Of a stretch of 64,000 nt of DNA, positions 25,500 through 35,769 are shown in pieces. Position numbers and translations under genes: made by a program. The notes below the pieces were generated by a model. It was not told the DNA's origin and searched no databases. It saw only the letters and a program-made list of their open reading frames with translations. Source of the stretch: Planctomycetota bacterium (GTDB taxonomy: Bacteria > Planctomycetota > Planctomycetia > Pirellulales > Lacipirellulaceae); contig JAJDED010000011.1 of the NCBI GenBank assembly GCA_029259915.1, positions 1 to 64,000 of the forward strand. Direction: 5' to 3'. The number at the start of each line of letters is the position of its first letter. Positions within the stretch are counted from its first letter, which is position 1.

Positions 25500-25704
25500 G
25501 GCTCTCTGCTTTTTCCTGAAGTGACCTGAAAAGGTAGGTGCGAGCACCATCCCTGTGGATTGAATCTGCTAGGCAATAATTCTGTCGGCCCCGTTTTCAG
25601 GATTCCAATCGGTGTGCGAGGCGTGTTAAGATGGGGCTGGTCGGCGATGATGTGTTCTTTCAGATTGACCCGACGCCGGCACTCCTTTGCGTGGAGTTGC
25701 ACCT

Positions 25705-28155
25705 ATGGACGAGCTGCTGCTGGTTGTCTTCGTTGCGGCGTTGATTCTGTTTCTGCCGCTGACTATTCTCATTATCCTGCTCCAATTGCGGCGCGATCAA
25801 GAGTCGCGCATGGACGAGCTGTGGCGCGAGATGTCCGCCATTCGCAAGGGTATGAAAGACTCGGCAAGCGGCGCGGAACCATCCGGTACCAAAAAAACGG
25901 AGCCAGAAAAAAAGCCGATACCAGCGATAAAACCGGAGCCGGCGAAGCCGTTCCAAGAGCCCGTCTTCAAAGCTTCTCTTGAATCACCGTTGCCTCCCAA
26001 GCCGAAGCCGGCTGTGGCATCATTCACGGCGCCTGCGCCGCCGCGCGAGCCGTCGGCCTTTGAAACGGCTGCTAAAGAAACGCTTCACCGCATTTGGAAC
26101 TGGATTATCGTCGGCGAGGAACATGTGCCGACCGGCGTGTCGATGGAATATGCCGTGGCCAGTCAATGGCTGTTGCGGATTGGTATTTTGATTTTGATTG
26201 TCGGCGTGGGATTTTTTCTGAAATATTCCGTCGAGCATGGATTGATCGACCCAGTTGGCCGCGTGGCGCTTTCCACGGTGACAGGGCTGGGAATGATGAT
26301 CGGCGGGACGCGGCTATTGGGGCGCAAGTATCACCTGCTCGGTCAAGGATTGCTGGGGGGCGGATTGGCGACGTTGTACTTTGCCGTGTTCGCAGCGGCG
26401 AATTTTTATCACCTGATCGATCAGGTTCCCGCGTTTGTTTTGATGATCGTTATCACGGCGCTCGCCGGCGCTATTGCCGTGCGATTCAATTCGATTCTGG
26501 TGGCCGTGTTGGGAATTCTGGGTGGATACGGCACGCCGGTGATGCTTTCGACGGGCGTGGTGAATTTCCCCGGACTATACGGCTATATGCTGTTGCTGGG
26601 GATTGGCGTGCTGGGCATCTGCTACTGGAAGAATTGGCCTTTGGTGAATTATCTCAGTTTTGCCGCGACGTATCTGCTGTTTTTTGGATCGATGCGGGCG
26701 TACGAGGTAAGCCACTTTTGGGAAGTGATGCCGTTTGTGGCGGGTTTCTTTGTGCTGTTTTCGACGATGACTTTCCTCTACAAAATCGTCAACGCGTCGA
26801 AGTCGAACCTGCTCGATCTGTTGGCCCTGTTGATCAACGCCGGCGTGTTCTATGCGGTCGCGTATCGTTTGGTCGAAGAAGCATATAGCCGCGAGTGGGT
26901 GGCGGCGATTACGTTGTCGTTGACTGCGTTTTACACGGCACACGTCTTTATATTTTTACGGCGGAAGCTGATCGACCGCGAATTGCTGGTGGTGTTTATT
27001 GGACTGGCAGCATTTTTTCTGGCTGTTACGATGCCGCTGGTGCTCTCGCGCGAGTGGGTGACCGCCAGTTGGGCGATCCAAGCTCTCATATTGCTGTGGA
27101 TAGCAGGAAAGATCGGCAGCGAATTTCTTCGGCAAGTCTGCTACGTGTTGTACGCGATTGTTCTGCTGCGATTCAGCTTTGTCGATTTGCGCAGCCAATT
27201 TCTCCGGGCACCCACGGCCGCCAATTTGCCACTGGCAGATTATTTATTGCAGCTTGCCGAGCGGCTGGTGATGTTTGGTGTGCCGATTGCTTCGTTGGGG
27301 GGCGCGCATTGGCTTTTGCAGCGGCAACAGAAGGCGGCTGGAGTCGTCGATCGCGCCAATGATGTTGAGGGATGGATTCGCGGCGCGTGGGCAATGCGTT
27401 TGATCGTGGGCGTGGCGATTGCCATGCTGTTTGTGTATTTGCACCTTGAGTTCAACCGGACGCTTGGTTTCATGTACGAACCGGTGCGGCTGCCGCTGCT
27501 CACCATTCTCTGGATCGCGTTGTGTGGGCTGTTGTTGTACGAAGTATTGCAGCGCGAAAGTCGCGCATTGATATTGCTGCTGATGGTTTTCGTCGGCGGA
27601 TTGCTGGTGAAGCTGTTTATGTTCGATTTGCCTGCGTGGGACGTGAGCGGCCGGATGCTCTACGGCGGGCCGTACTCCTTCCGCGACGCGGCCCTGCGGC
27701 TGGTCGATTTTGGGGCGGTGGTCGGTTTTTTAGTTGGTGGTTACGCTTTGCTCGCAGGTCGGACGCATGCCAAGACGGCGGGAGTCGTCCTAGGATTTTG
27801 CGGCCTGAGTATGCTGTTTATCTATCTCACGCTGGAGGTGAACTCGCTGTTGTATACATACGTCGAAGGGCTGCGACCGGGCGGGATTTCGATCCTTTGG
27901 TCGCTGTTCGCGCTGGCGCTGATTCTGCGAGGCATCGCCAAGAGTGAGCGCGTGGTGCGCTACCTGGGACTGATGCTGTTTGCGATTGTTGCCTGGAAAG
28001 TGTTCTTTGTCGATTTGTCGCGGCTCGACCAATTCTATCGGATCGTCGCCTTTTTAGTTCTTGGGATTCTCGTGCTTTGCGGATCGTTTATCTATTTGAA
28101 ATTCCAGGACTCGTTTGCTTTGAAGGCGCCATCACAAGAGGAGGAAGTCCCGTGA
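25705..28155 (+). CDS. DUF2339 polytopic membrane protein
   Basis: The protein has about 816 residues. One N-terminal hydrophobic segment ([20 protein letters not shown]) is followed by a proline-rich cytosolic linker (about 40-150, [17 protein letters not shown]). Many transmembrane segments then run to the end, interspersed with DQVPAFV and [11 protein letters not shown] loops. This layout is that of DUF2339. The DUF3999 gene next door, overlapping by 4 bases, confirms the pairing. ATG 25705 has GTGGAG upstream. The frame from TTG 25687 is not preferred. Function is unknown; the pair may act on the envelope. Confidence 0.85.
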   Translation: MDELLLVVFVAALILFLPLTILIILLQLRRDQESRMDELWREMSAIRKGMKDSASGAEPSGTKKTEPEKKPIPAIKPEPAKPFQEPVFKASLESPLPPKPKPAVASFTAPAPPREPSAFETAAKETLHRIWNWIIVGEEHVPTGVSMEYAVASQWLLRIGILILIVGVGFFLKYSVEHGLIDPVGRVALSTVTGLGMMIGGTRLLGRKYHLLGQGLLGGGLATLYFAVFAAANFYHLIDQVPAFVLMIVITALAGAIAVRFNSILVAVLGILGGYGTPVMLSTGVVNFPGLYGYMLLLGIGVLGICYWKNWPLVNYLSFAATYLLFFGSMRAYEVSHFWEVMPFVAGFFVLFSTMTFLYKIVNASKSNLLDLLALLINAGVFYAVAYRLVEEAYSREWVAAITLSLTAFYTAHVFIFLRRKLIDRELLVVFIGLAAFFLAVTMPLVLSREWVTASWAIQALILLWIAGKIGSEFLRQVCYVLYAIVLLRFSFVDLRSQFLRAPTAANLPLADYLLQLAERLVMFGVPIASLGGAHWLLQRQQKAAGVVDRANDVEGWIRGAWAMRLIVGVAIAMLFVYLHLEFNRTLGFMYEPVRLPLLTILWIALCGLLLYEVLQRESRALILLLMVFVGGLLVKLFMFDLPAWDVSGRMLYGGPYSFRDAALRLVDFGAVVGFLVGGYALLAGRTHAKTAGVVLGFCGLSMLFIYLTLEVNSLLYTYVEGLRPGGISILWSLFALALILRGIAKSERVVRYLGLMLFAIVAWKVFFVDLSRLDQFYRIVAFLVLGILVLCGSFIYLKFQDSFALKAPSQEEEVP

Positions 28156-29519
28156 GCAAAATCGGAGGTTTGCTTTTGGTGTTTCTGACATTCTGGGTCT
28201 CATCATGTCCGGCAGGTGAGGCGGAGTTTCGGTTTTCGCGGGCAGTCACCACCCCTTCGCTGTCGCAGGACGAGTTACTGGCGGTCACGCTGGATACCGA
28301 CATCTTTGCCGCGACCGAAGCTGGCTTGCCCGACATGCGGATGCTAAATGGCAAAGGCGAAGCGGTTCCTTTTCTGATGCGAAAAGCGCAGACGACTCGC
28401 GCCGCAACCGTGCGAAAAACGTGGACCGCGCGGCAACCTGCGGCGCGGCCTTTGGACGACGGCGGTTTGGAAATTATTGTCGAATTGGAAGAAGACGATC
28501 CCGACCCGAATGGCCTGACCATCGTTTCCCGGCTGAAAAATTTTGAGCAGCGCGTGCGTGTGTTTTCTTCTATTTCGGGAGATGATTGGAGGGCGGCGGG
28601 AGAGGAAACAGTCATTTTCGATTATTCCCGGTTCATGGATGTTCGCAGAGACAGCGTTCGTTTCAAGGATTCTCCGGATCGCCACTTTCGGATTGTTATC
28701 GACAACGTCACTGCCCAGCAGGAGTCGGAGTTGCTCGCGTTGACGCGGCGGCTTCGGGGGGACGAGGAAACCGGGCGTGAAGAGCGTGTGACCATCCAGC
28801 GGCGTCCGTTTCGGATCGAGCGGATTGAATTTTGGCGCGAGACCGAGCAAGAGCGGTCCACTGGAAATAAAAAAACCGAATACCCAGTTAGCGAAACCAG
28901 TGTGGAGCAAGACACCGAGAAACAACAAACGCTGGTCTTAGTGGAAACGAGCCGCGAGCCACTCACGTCGCTCGAGTTGCAGATGGATGCGCGGAATTTC
29001 AGTCGGCGTGTTGCGGTCGAAGTGGAAGAAAAACGGGGCGTGCAAACGTCATGGCGACAGATCGGCGCGAGTACGCTTTCGCGGATCGATTTCAAAGGCT
29101 TGAAGGAAGAGGAACTCGCGGTCAAGTTTCCGGAAACGCGGCGCGATGTTTACCGCCTGGTGATCGACAACCGCGACAGCCCGCCGCTGAAGGTTTCGGG
29201 GATCGTCGCGCGCGGGGATGTTTACGAGGTTCTCTTTCTCGCATCACCCGCCACGCGTTATCAACTTGTGTACGGTTCCAAAGACGCGGAACCGCCGCAA
29301 TACGACACCGCCGCCATCCGGCAAGTGCTCGGCGAAGGCTTTAAGCCCGCCCAGGCCACGCTTGGAGCACAAACCGCCGGCGAACCAGCCGCCATGCGTT
29401 GGAGCGACCTGTTCAACAATCGGCCTCTGTTGTTTGGGTTGATTGCGCTACTGGTGGTGGTGTTCGCGTGGGGTTTGTATCAGGCGGTGAAGCGGTTTGA
29501 GAGTTTGCCGAGATCATGA
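28152..29519 (+). CDS. DUF3999-family envelope protein
   Basis: The protein has about 455 residues. The signal peptide ([18 protein letters not shown]) is followed by beta-rich ectodomains including [15 protein letters not shown] FSRAVTT and [18 protein letters not shown]-terminal membrane segment ends it ([21 protein letters not shown]). The GTG start at 28152 overlaps the DUF2339 stop as GTGA, with AGAGGAGGAAG upstream. This is the usual partner of DUF2339, as seen from gene order. Function unknown; surface complex with the DUF2339 protein is inferred. Confidence 0.82.
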   Translation: MSKIGGLLLVFLTFWVSSCPAGEAEFRFSRAVTTPSLSQDELLAVTLDTDIFAATEAGLPDMRMLNGKGEAVPFLMRKAQTTRAATVRKTWTARQPAARPLDDGGLEIIVELEEDDPDPNGLTIVSRLKNFEQRVRVFSSISGDDWRAAGEETVIFDYSRFMDVRRDSVRFKDSPDRHFRIVIDNVTAQQESELLALTRRLRGDEETGREERVTIQRRPFRIERIEFWRETEQERSTGNKKTEYPVSETSVEQDTEKQQTLVLVETSREPLTSLELQMDARNFSRRVAVEVEEKRGVQTSWRQIGASTLSRIDFKGLKEEELAVKFPETRRDVYRLVIDNRDSPPLKVSGIVARGDVYEVLFLASPATRYQLVYGSKDAEPPQYDTAAIRQVLGEGFKPAQATLGAQTAGEPAAMRWSDLFNNRPLLFGLIALLVVVFAWGLYQAVKRFESLPRS

Positions 29520-29912
29520 TTGATTATCCCTCAGAACTTCCTTACTCATGAAGAATATGACCTCAGACAGTGTGAAAATGGCGAATAAAGATGCCTGTTC
29601 ACCTATGTTCCGTCCGATTGTAAGTGAGAGCATGACGTTGATAAACATGATGAAGACATATGCTAAGAAATGGCCGACTCGTGGAAAAGCGAAACCTCCT
29701 ATAGCGCCGCAAAAAAGCGCGCCGATCCAAAAGAGCGTGGCAAATTCCTGATCATCAACCCTCTTGTTGAAAGGAAGCGAAATTAGGATTGCGATAAAGC
29801 AAAGTACGAAGGCGCCACAACTTGCTCCGATGATTCGCGCAGAGACACTTGGTGGATGCTTGCCTGGACAGTCTTGAGTAACGATATCATCGGTTGAGGA
29901 CTGAGTATCCAT
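29514..29912 (-). CDS. Small membrane protein of unknown function
   Basis: The protein has 132 residues with four membrane segments (IIGASCGAFVLCFIAILIS, FATLFWIGALFCGAIGGFAF, FLAYVFIMFINVMLSL, LFAIFTLSEVIFFM). It converges with the DUF3999 gene and their 3' ends overlap by 6 bases. No motif was recognised. The start at 29912 has no obvious ribosome-binding site. Confidence 0.6.
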   Translation of the reverse strand: MDTQSSTDDIVTQDCPGKHPPSVSARIIGASCGAFVLCFIAILISLPFNKRVDDQEFATLFWIGALFCGAIGGFAFPRVGHFLAYVFIMFINVMLSLTIGRNIGEQASLFAIFTLSEVIFFMSKEVLRDNQS

Positions 29913-29964
29913 ATTAAGCCATAGTAGATGATTCTATAAAATGCACTACCTATCCTACCCCTTT

Positions 29965-30025
29965 GAACAGGAGGGAACCAGAGGAAACGGAGCAAGTCCT
30001 CTGCTTTCTCTGTTAACTCTTGTTC
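29965..30025. repeat. Inverted repeat, GAACAGGAG family
   Basis: GAACAGGAGGGAACCAGAGG (29965-29984) is imperfectly complementary to TCTCTGTTAACTCTTGTTC (30007-30025). A fragment of the CGCAAAGG family (GCGCCTTTGCGAGA, about 30048-30061) follows. The remainder of 29913-30571 has purine-rich GAGTGAGGGTTGAGGAGC text at about 30104-30135 and no gene. A frame at 30165-30530 is low-complexity and not supported. Confidence 0.6.
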
Positions 30026-30464
30026 ATTTCTATATTTCTGTTCTTAGCGCCTTTGCGAGAGACATCCTAGATTCCTCGGCGGACCTCGGAATGACATGGG
30101 GGAGGAGTGAGGGTTGAGGAGCGAGGGGTGAGGGATAGCCGCGATTCAACGAATCGCCGGAGGGGTGGCCAGAAATAGTTGTTGCGCTGCGCTCGCTCGT
30201 TCTCTACAATGGGCCGTGACTGAGGGCGGACGGGCTGCGGCGGCGGACCAAGAGCCTTGTTGGATTGACGTTGGCCAACGTGTCGTTCGTTTTGCATTAA
30301 CGAGCGAATTTCTCTTCGGAGGTCGATCTGGCTTGGGGACGGGTGATCGCGTGTATGCTAGTAGCTTCAGCTTGTTTTTTCGAAACCGTACCGGTGAACT
30401 CGAATATGGCAGGCGCAGAAACCCTCACGCCCGTGATGGGATCCCATCCTTTTTTGATGTGAGA

Positions 30465-30565
30465 AGGAAGAAGTTGGAAATGCGAAAGTGGAAAGGGGAA
30501 GTGCGAAATGAATTCACTTCTTCCTTCTAACATCTGCCTTCTTACATTCCGTAATCCGAATTCCG
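30465..30565. repeat. Repeat, GTAATCCGAATTCCG family with GGAAATGCGAAAG arm
   Basis: A GGAAGAAGTTGGAAATGCG stretch (30466-30484) and CCGTAATCCGAATTCCGC (about 30549-30566) bracket about 65 bases. The right part is the ATTCCGTAATCCG family. The left part shares the GGAAAGGGGAAG type text of the copy at 43185. Confidence 0.55.
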
Positions 30566-30571
30566 CATTGA

Positions 30572-32227
30572 TCAAAAGGCGTTGGTCCAGCGGAGGCCGA
30601 AGATGTCGATGCTGGGGCGGCTGTCGAAGCGCCAGTGTTCGTGGTTGACGATCAAGAAGCTACCGCCGTAAAGGCCGAAGTTAAGGCCCCAGGTGATGCG
30701 TTCGATGAATTGTTCGCCCAGGATGCCGCTGTGGTCGAGCGTGTCGTAACGGGCCAGCAGGCTGATTTTTGGATCGGAGAGCAGTAGCAATTCTGTTTCG
30801 ACAAGATTTCCGTAAACTATGCTTTCTGCCCCCGGAAATGGAGCTTCCTCGCGGATGGCATATTCGTAGTAGGCGCGCAACGTGTCTTCCCAGCGCAGCG
30901 TGACATCGGCGCCGGCCAATTTGTAGGTTTGGATCGGAAACAGTTCGTTTTGTTGTTCGCCGGAAGCGACCGAGCCTCCGAAGCGTAGCTTGGTGCTGCC
31001 GATAGTTGCGCGGCCGCCCACGGCGGTGTTAGAATTGTTATCGCGATAACTGCGGCTGAAAAAGAAAACGTCGGGCCCTCCGACTTGAAGACCGTTGACG
31101 GCATAGAAATCGAACGTTGCCGACCAGTCGCAACAAGTCGGAAGCGGATAACGCAGATGCAAGTTGGCCCCTTCGTCGGAATAGGGCATGTTAATCACGG
31201 GTTGGAGAGGAAAAATTGGACCGGCACGGCGTCCCATGTTGTACATCAGTGGTGGGCTGACGGTGCGCAAGGCGCCTGGATGGACTCGGCCTGAATAAGC
31301 GCCGAAGGGAACAATAAAACGACCGGCCTTGAGATTCGCTTCCAAGTTGCCCGGGCAGCGTTTGCTGGGAGGGCAGCGCGTGGCCCAGTGGACCAGGTCG
31401 AGCGTAGCGCTGGCTTCGACCAGTTCGACGGCCAATCCCTGATTGACTCCATGACAACTGGTGCAAGCTATAACGCGTCCCGAGACTGGGTTGTCTGGCG
31501 CGCGCCACTCGACACCCACCCATACGTCGGGAAAGAATCCTCTATTCTCGAGGTCGTTGTCGGTTCCGCGGTAAACGGTCGAGAGGGTTCCATTGAGCGT
31601 AAATGGTGGAACTTGAGCTTCTGCTGCCGCAGCATCGTCTGTGGAATTGCTTCCCGATGCTTGATTGGCCGGATTGAGCGATGCCAGATAAGTGGCGATG
31701 GCTTCGTGTTCGCTACCCGGGATATCGGCGTCTTCGCGGGCGGCCATGCGGCGAACGGTCGCCAACCATCCGCCGTAACTTTTGCGTTTGGAAAGTGCGC
31801 GCTCGGCATCGTGGCATTGTGTACAACTTGATTGAAAAAACTGTTCACCGCGGCGGACCATCGCCTGATCGAAACGGTTTTTACTTTCATCGTCGGATTC
31901 GTTGTCTTGCATCGAATCGTGGGAACTCGCCGCGTCGAGTTCTGCTTGATAAGACGCCAGATGATTTTTTATTGTTTTGAGCATCTCGGCTTCACCAGCC
32001 GCCGAAAATCCTACGGAATCGGGTGCAGCGCGTAGCGTGTGGAGAGGAATGGGGCGAGGGGCATACGCGAGTGGACCGGTTGCTTCCTGAGAAAACATCT
32101 CGGGAGATTCGTCGCTGACGAACGCCACGGATTCAGACCATTGCGCGGTGGCAAGTTGCGCGAATAACAACTGTGCCACAATTACCAGGGCAGCTTGCTG
32201 TGCAATAATTATTCGCCGAATGTCCAT
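30572..32227 (-). CDS. Two-haem c-type cytochrome with outer-membrane beta-barrel-like C-terminus
   Basis: The protein has 551 residues. The signal peptide is at residues 1-29 (cleavage near TAQW). A first c-type haem site CTQCH is at 135-139, followed by VRRMAAREDADIPGSEHEAI, which resembles a class I cytochrome axial-Met region. A second site CTSCH lies at 255-259. From about 300 onward the sequence alternates polar and aromatic residues (GGPDVFFFSRSYRD, GRATIGSTKLRFGG) and ends in RPSIDIFGLRWTNAF. That ends in a terminal aromatic, typical of outer-membrane strands. The layout suggests electron passage at or across the outer membrane. The barrel is inferred, not proven. Flanked by repeat-filled gaps. 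Confidence 0.7.
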   Translation of the reverse strand: MDIRRIIIAQQAALVIVAQLLFAQLATAQWSESVAFVSDESPEMFSQEATGPLAYAPRPIPLHTLRAAPDSVGFSAAGEAEMLKTIKNHLASYQAELDAASSHDSMQDNESDDESKNRFDQAMVRRGEQFFQSSCTQCHDAERALSKRKSYGGWLATVRRMAAREDADIPGSEHEAIATYLASLNPANQASGSNSTDDAAAAEAQVPPFTLNGTLSTVYRGTDNDLENRGFFPDVWVGVEWRAPDNPVSGRVIACTSCHGVNQGLAVELVEASATLDLVHWATRCPPSKRCPGNLEANLKAGRFIVPFGAYSGRVHPGALRTVSPPLMYNMGRRAGPIFPLQPVINMPYSDEGANLHLRYPLPTCCDWSATFDFYAVNGLQVGGPDVFFFSRSYRDNNSNTAVGGRATIGSTKLRFGGSVASGEQQNELFPIQTYKLAGADVTLRWEDTLRAYYEYAIREEAPFPGAESIVYGNLVETELLLLSDPKISLLARYDTLDHSGILGEQFIERITWGLNFGLYGGSFLIVNHEHWRFDSRPSIDIFGLRWTNAF

Positions 32228-32452
32228 TGCGTACCCGCATGGTTCGCAGCGCGAACCGAACCGGTTTCCCTCGAAGAGTGGGCGTAACGGTCCCCCTGGA
32301 AAGATTTTCGGTTAGGCAGACTTTAACGATGAGGGAAACTGCGCGAAAACTCAGAAAGTGAGTCCACCTGAACGCAATCGTACTGTTAGAGGGCTGCCGA
32401 GTGGCAGCAATGCTGGCAATGGCAGTGTGACTGTTTGCGGTGTGAAAGCAAG

Positions 32453-33397
32453 TTAACAAGTGCGGCGGGTTCTTCTGTAAAACGCCAGCAGACCGCAGCA
32501 AAGCAGGCCAAGCGAATGTGGCTCGGGCACTGTCGCGATGCCGGAAAGTGGAACGGGTAAACTGTATTGGGTTTCCCAAATGGCCAAGTCGGCGGCGTTG
32601 ACGTTGCCATCGTTGTTGGCATCGCCTTGGGCAAGTCCGCCGGGACTGCCGTTGCCCCGTTGCCAAATCAAGAAGTCTGTGCCATCGACGTCGCTGTCTC
32701 CATCGAAGTTGGCCGAATCTGCCGCGGCGGCGACGACCGTGAATGGCGTGCCGGCATTGTTCGTAAACGTAGAAGCGCCAGCGGTTAGCGCATAGTCGGC
32801 AAGGTTTGTTGTGCTTAGAGCTGAAAATGCCCCTTGGAACAATAAAGCGCTGGTGGAACTGGTAGGCAGGGGTCCGCCAAAGGGAGGGCCGAAATCGCCA
32901 TTGGCGTCGTTGGTAACTCCACCGGTCGTTGTTCCCGTATAACTCGCCCCACCATAATTTAGGTTCCACAGTTTGCCAAATAACGCGCTATCGGCTTCGA
33001 AAGAGATCTGTCCCGCGGCCAAGTAAGAGACGGGAATCGGATTCATCGTGAAGTCGCTCACGAGCGGGATGTTGGTGTGGTTGGCGAAATTCGGCGTGGT
33101 GACCAAGATTCTGCTTCCAGCAGCAAAATTGGTAACATTTGTCGCAAAATCGACTAACAAGACAGGGTTCGCTCCTGTTGCGTCATAGACATTGATTTCT
33201 GACTGGTTCCCGACAAGGTGCTGGAATGAAGAACGCATCCTAAGTTGAATCGCCTGTGCGGTCGTATCGCCATTTACCCCACCGATGACCTGTTCGATTT
33301 GCATGAAGTGGAACGAAGCCTGCGCACGTTCGCTAACGGTCCAAAGACCACAAACTACGATAAGAAAAACGACTTGGCTGAAAAGAGGAGTTTTCAT
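32453..33397 (-). CDS. PEP-CTERM secreted protein with dockerin-like repeat
   Basis: The protein has about 314 residues. The signal peptide (FLIVVCGLWTVSERAQAS) is followed by a beta-rich domain. Then come two calcium-loop-like dockerin units (FDGDSDVDGTDFLIWQRGNG and QGDANNDGNVNAADLAIWE). The PEP-CTERM sorting tail is VPEPHSLGLLCCGLLAFYRRTRR. The tail would be recognised by an exosortase, which is not in the window. ATG 33397 is preferred over 33439. Function unknown, probably surface-attached. Confidence 0.8.
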   Translation of the reverse strand: MKTPLFSQVVFLIVVCGLWTVSERAQASFHFMQIEQVIGGVNGDTTAQAIQLRMRSSFQHLVGNQSEINVYDATGANPVLLVDFATNVTNFAAGSRILVTTPNFANHTNIPLVSDFTMNPIPVSYLAAGQISFEADSALFGKLWNLNYGGASYTGTTTGGVTNDANGDFGPPFGGPLPTSSTSALLFQGAFSALSTTNLADYALTAGASTFTNNAGTPFTVVAAAADSANFDGDSDVDGTDFLIWQRGNGSPGGLAQGDANNDGNVNAADLAIWETQYSLPVPLSGIATVPEPHSLGLLCCGLLAFYRRTRRTC

Positions 33398-33515
33398 CGT
33401 TGAATGCTTTCTGGATTTGTTGGTTAAGCAACTTCGCAAATTTCACTTTCCTAATGCATCTCAGACCTACTGAAAGTGAATGCGTAAGAGAATCTACTAA
33501 AAAAGTCTTTTGGAA

Positions 33516-33530
33516 GGCCACGAACGTGGC
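33516..33530. repeat. GCCACGAACGTGGC mini-palindrome
   Basis: GCCACG-AA-CGTGGC is a perfect 6-bp stem with a two-base loop. It sits in the 33398-33825 gap, which otherwise shows no gene or clear structure. Palindromes ending TAGCC/GGCTA (16325, 21212) are its nearest relatives here. Confidence 0.5.
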
Positions 33531-33825
33531 TATCCGCAGAGAGGATTCAGTTAAGAATTGTTCAAATAGCGTTGCAAGGCTTCAGTTTAATAATATCAAG
33601 GAGGCAATGGATTTACAAAAAAAAGTTGGCTCAAAGTGTATTTAGTGAAACAAGCAGGGTTTGGGGAGTCTGTAAGTCTACTCACACTCACCCAATGAGG
33701 GAGGCAGGAAATGAGCTGCTTAGCATTTCTCTCGACGCATTACGATCCGTCAATTAAGCTAGTAATAAGCCATTTTTGGCTCTCCCCCCACTGGAACAGC
33801 TGATCTTCTATCGAGGATTTTCACT

Positions 33826-34989
33826 TTGTTTTTTTACTTTGTCTGGCGACGGTGCAGGTGCGTGCTCTTGGCGGCAATGGTACTTGTCGGTCCGGTTTAC
33901 GAGCCTGCGCAGGCGGTCGTCTTGGACTTTCAACTGGCTTGCGATTTGGGGGGCACTTGCGGAGCGGGTGATTTCTTTTTCGATCATCCCGAGGCGCTCG
34001 ATTCGCTCAACTTTGCAGGTGCGGTTTACGCGCCCTTTGGAGATGCGCTTTCCGCTGTTGCCGGGGCGTCGGTTACTTTCTCGCACCCCGACACAGGAGC
34101 TGCCGGTTTTGGGTTGAGCAATTTTTCGGTTGCTGCCGACACGGTGACGATCTACGTCGGTGGTCGCGACTTGCCCGGGAATCAGGTGGGCGCGGCTGCG
34201 CCGGGCGGGCCAACTGGTTCTTTTGCTCGCGGGCAGGGAAACATCGTCGGTAGCCTTGCCGATGATTTTTCTATGTGGGGAGGATCGATTGCTTTCGACA
34301 CCAAGAACACAAATGGCACAGACCGGAATTGGCATTTCGATCCCCAAACGTCTCCCGGCCCAGGTCAAACCGATTTTCTTTCAGTTGCGTGGCATGAGTT
34401 GGGGCATGTTTTCGGATTTGGCACGGCCGATTCGTTTGAGAATCTGATTAGCGGCGACGAATTGTTGGGTGCTGTTGCAGTTGGAATTTATGGAAGCAAT
34501 GTTCCCGTGGTTTTTAATCCGGCGTCATCTCGCCACGAACATTGGGGCAGTGGCATCACAAGCCCGCCTTATGCTAGCGAACCCGATGTTGCGTTTGACG
34601 CGGCATTGGTGCTGGGTCGGCGAACGTTGGTGACGCCGTTGGATATTGCGGCGCTCGACGATTTGGGTTGGGAGGTTCCAGGGCAGTTGTTGGGACTTCA
34701 CGGAAATGCCGATGGCGATGGCGATGTCGACGGCGTCGATTTTCTTGCCTGGCAGCGTGGGAATGGCACAACGAGCGGCGCGATTGTCGCTGGCGGCGAT
34801 GTTAGCGGTGACGGTGCGGTTGACGATTACGACTTGTGGCTTTGGTCGCAACATTATGGCGCGACCGCAACTGCGGGAAATCTGTCTGCCAACCATCAGA
34901 TTCCCGAACCGGTTACATGGGGATTGTTTGTGATGGGATCAATAGGGTTATCGCAGTGGAGAGTCGGTAGGCAGCGACGCGCTACATAA
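33826..34989 (+). CDS. Secreted zinc metalloprotease with dockerin-like repeat and PEP-CTERM tail
   Basis: The protein has 387 residues. A signal region (CVLLAAMVLVGPVYEPAQA) is followed by a beta-rich domain. The metzincin-type motif HELGHVFGFG appears in SVAWHELGHVFGFGTADSF, the HExxHxxGxG zinc site. TPLDIAALDDLGW follows, a stretch typical of matrixin-like proteins before the end of the catalytic domain. Two dockerin-like loops (ADGDGDVDGVDFLAWQRGNG and GDVSGDGAVDDYDLWLWS) come next. The tail is IPEPVTWGLFVMGSIGLSQW followed by basic residues. The TTG start at 33826 has GAGGA upstream; GTG 33862 is an alternative. Zinc protease activity is inferred. Confidence 0.83.
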   Translation: MFFYFVWRRCRCVLLAAMVLVGPVYEPAQAVVLDFQLACDLGGTCGAGDFFFDHPEALDSLNFAGAVYAPFGDALSAVAGASVTFSHPDTGAAGFGLSNFSVAADTVTIYVGGRDLPGNQVGAAAPGGPTGSFARGQGNIVGSLADDFSMWGGSIAFDTKNTNGTDRNWHFDPQTSPGPGQTDFLSVAWHELGHVFGFGTADSFENLISGDELLGAVAVGIYGSNVPVVFNPASSRHEHWGSGITSPPYASEPDVAFDAALVLGRRTLVTPLDIAALDDLGWEVPGQLLGLHGNADGDGDVDGVDFLAWQRGNGTTSGAIVAGGDVSGDGAVDDYDLWLWSQHYGATATAGNLSANHQIPEPVTWGLFVMGSIGLSQWRVGRQRRAT

Positions 34990-35374
34990 TCATTCCGGCG
35001 ATCAACACTTTTCCCATCGCGGTTACCATGCAATAGATCAGTCCGCACAGCATGCCGTGTACGAAAGTCACTTTACACGCAGACAGCGGTCCAGTGCGGA
35101 CGCTCATCGCAATTACCAATGCGGTGGTTACCAATGGTGCGACCACTTGGGGCCCGATTCCCGTAGGAACGTGCGATACTTTCAGCCAAAAGCGGAGCAC
35201 GATGTTAGCCACGCAAATAATGACTACTGCAAGGACCGAGTGCCAAAAGTCTGGGCTTTCGACGGAGCATACACTGCATGCTACGCGCAAAGCCCAAGCG
35301 GCCGTTGCGGCAGCAAGAGGCACTAGTACTATCAGAACAAAGGTAGGATCAAGGTCACGAAGCGATTGCGCCAT
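34982..35374 (-). CDS. Small four-segment membrane protein of unknown function
   Basis: The protein has 130 residues. Membrane segments are FVLIVLVPLAAATAAWALRV, SVLAVVIICVANIVLRFWL, VVAPLVTTALVIAMSV and FVHGMLCGLIYCMVTAMGKV. It converges with the protease gene with an 8-base overlap of 3' ends. It follows the anti-sigma candidate by 160 bases on the same strand. No function assigned. Confidence 0.6.
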   Translation of the reverse strand: MAQSLRDLDPTFVLIVLVPLAAATAAWALRVACSVCSVESPDFWHSVLAVVIICVANIVLRFWLKVSHVPTGIGPQVVAPLVTTALVIAMSVRTGPLSACKVTFVHGMLCGLIYCMVTAMGKVLIAGMIM

Positions 35375-35534
35375 GATTGAGGTCTCCGCTGGGTGGCAGA
35401 ATCAGTATGCGCATCCATGTGTCCATCTAAAACATAGCCTATGAAATGTTGCCGTTACGCAACGTGCAAACAGTTTTGTGTGTTTTATTTGCCACGCGCC
35501 ATCACTAGAAGGGGGTGAATTGCGTAAGGACGCT

Positions 35535-35765
35535 TCAGTCTTCCAGAGCTTTCAAGAGAGCCTGGAATTCCTCTTGGCAGTGGTTACAAAGATCGAGATG
35601 GCCCTCGATCGCCCGGAGACCCTCGGGTAAAGAAGACCCTGAGAGATACGTTTCCACGTACTCTGCCAGCCGGTCCAGGTATTCATCGCACGAGAGTTCT
35701 TCTGCCTGCGTGTGCGAGAGCATCTGGAGCAGAGCTTCGATCTGTTTAGGTGTGAGTGTCATCAA
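35535..35765 (-). CDS. Small zinc-binding anti-sigma-like protein
   Basis: The protein has 76 residues with no membrane segment. Cys26 (ELSCDEYLDRL), His56, Cys60 and Cys63 (GHLDLCNHCQEEF) follow the HxxxCxxC pattern of the zinc-binding anti-sigma (zf-HC2/ZAS) domain. It is preceded by the ECF sigma gene 5 bases away on the same strand, which supports a role as its regulator. Anti-sigma proteins of this class usually sequester the sigma factor in the cytosol and may respond to redox change. This is inference. Confidence 0.7.
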   Translation of the reverse strand: MMTLTPKQIEALLQMLSHTQAEELSCDEYLDRLAEYVETYLSGSSLPEGLRAIEGHLDLCNHCQEEFQALLKALED

Positions 35766-35769
35766 ATTA

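Noticed and set aside
30165..30530. Open frame of 121 codons
   Set aside because: Low-complexity and crosses repeat families; no family resemblance.
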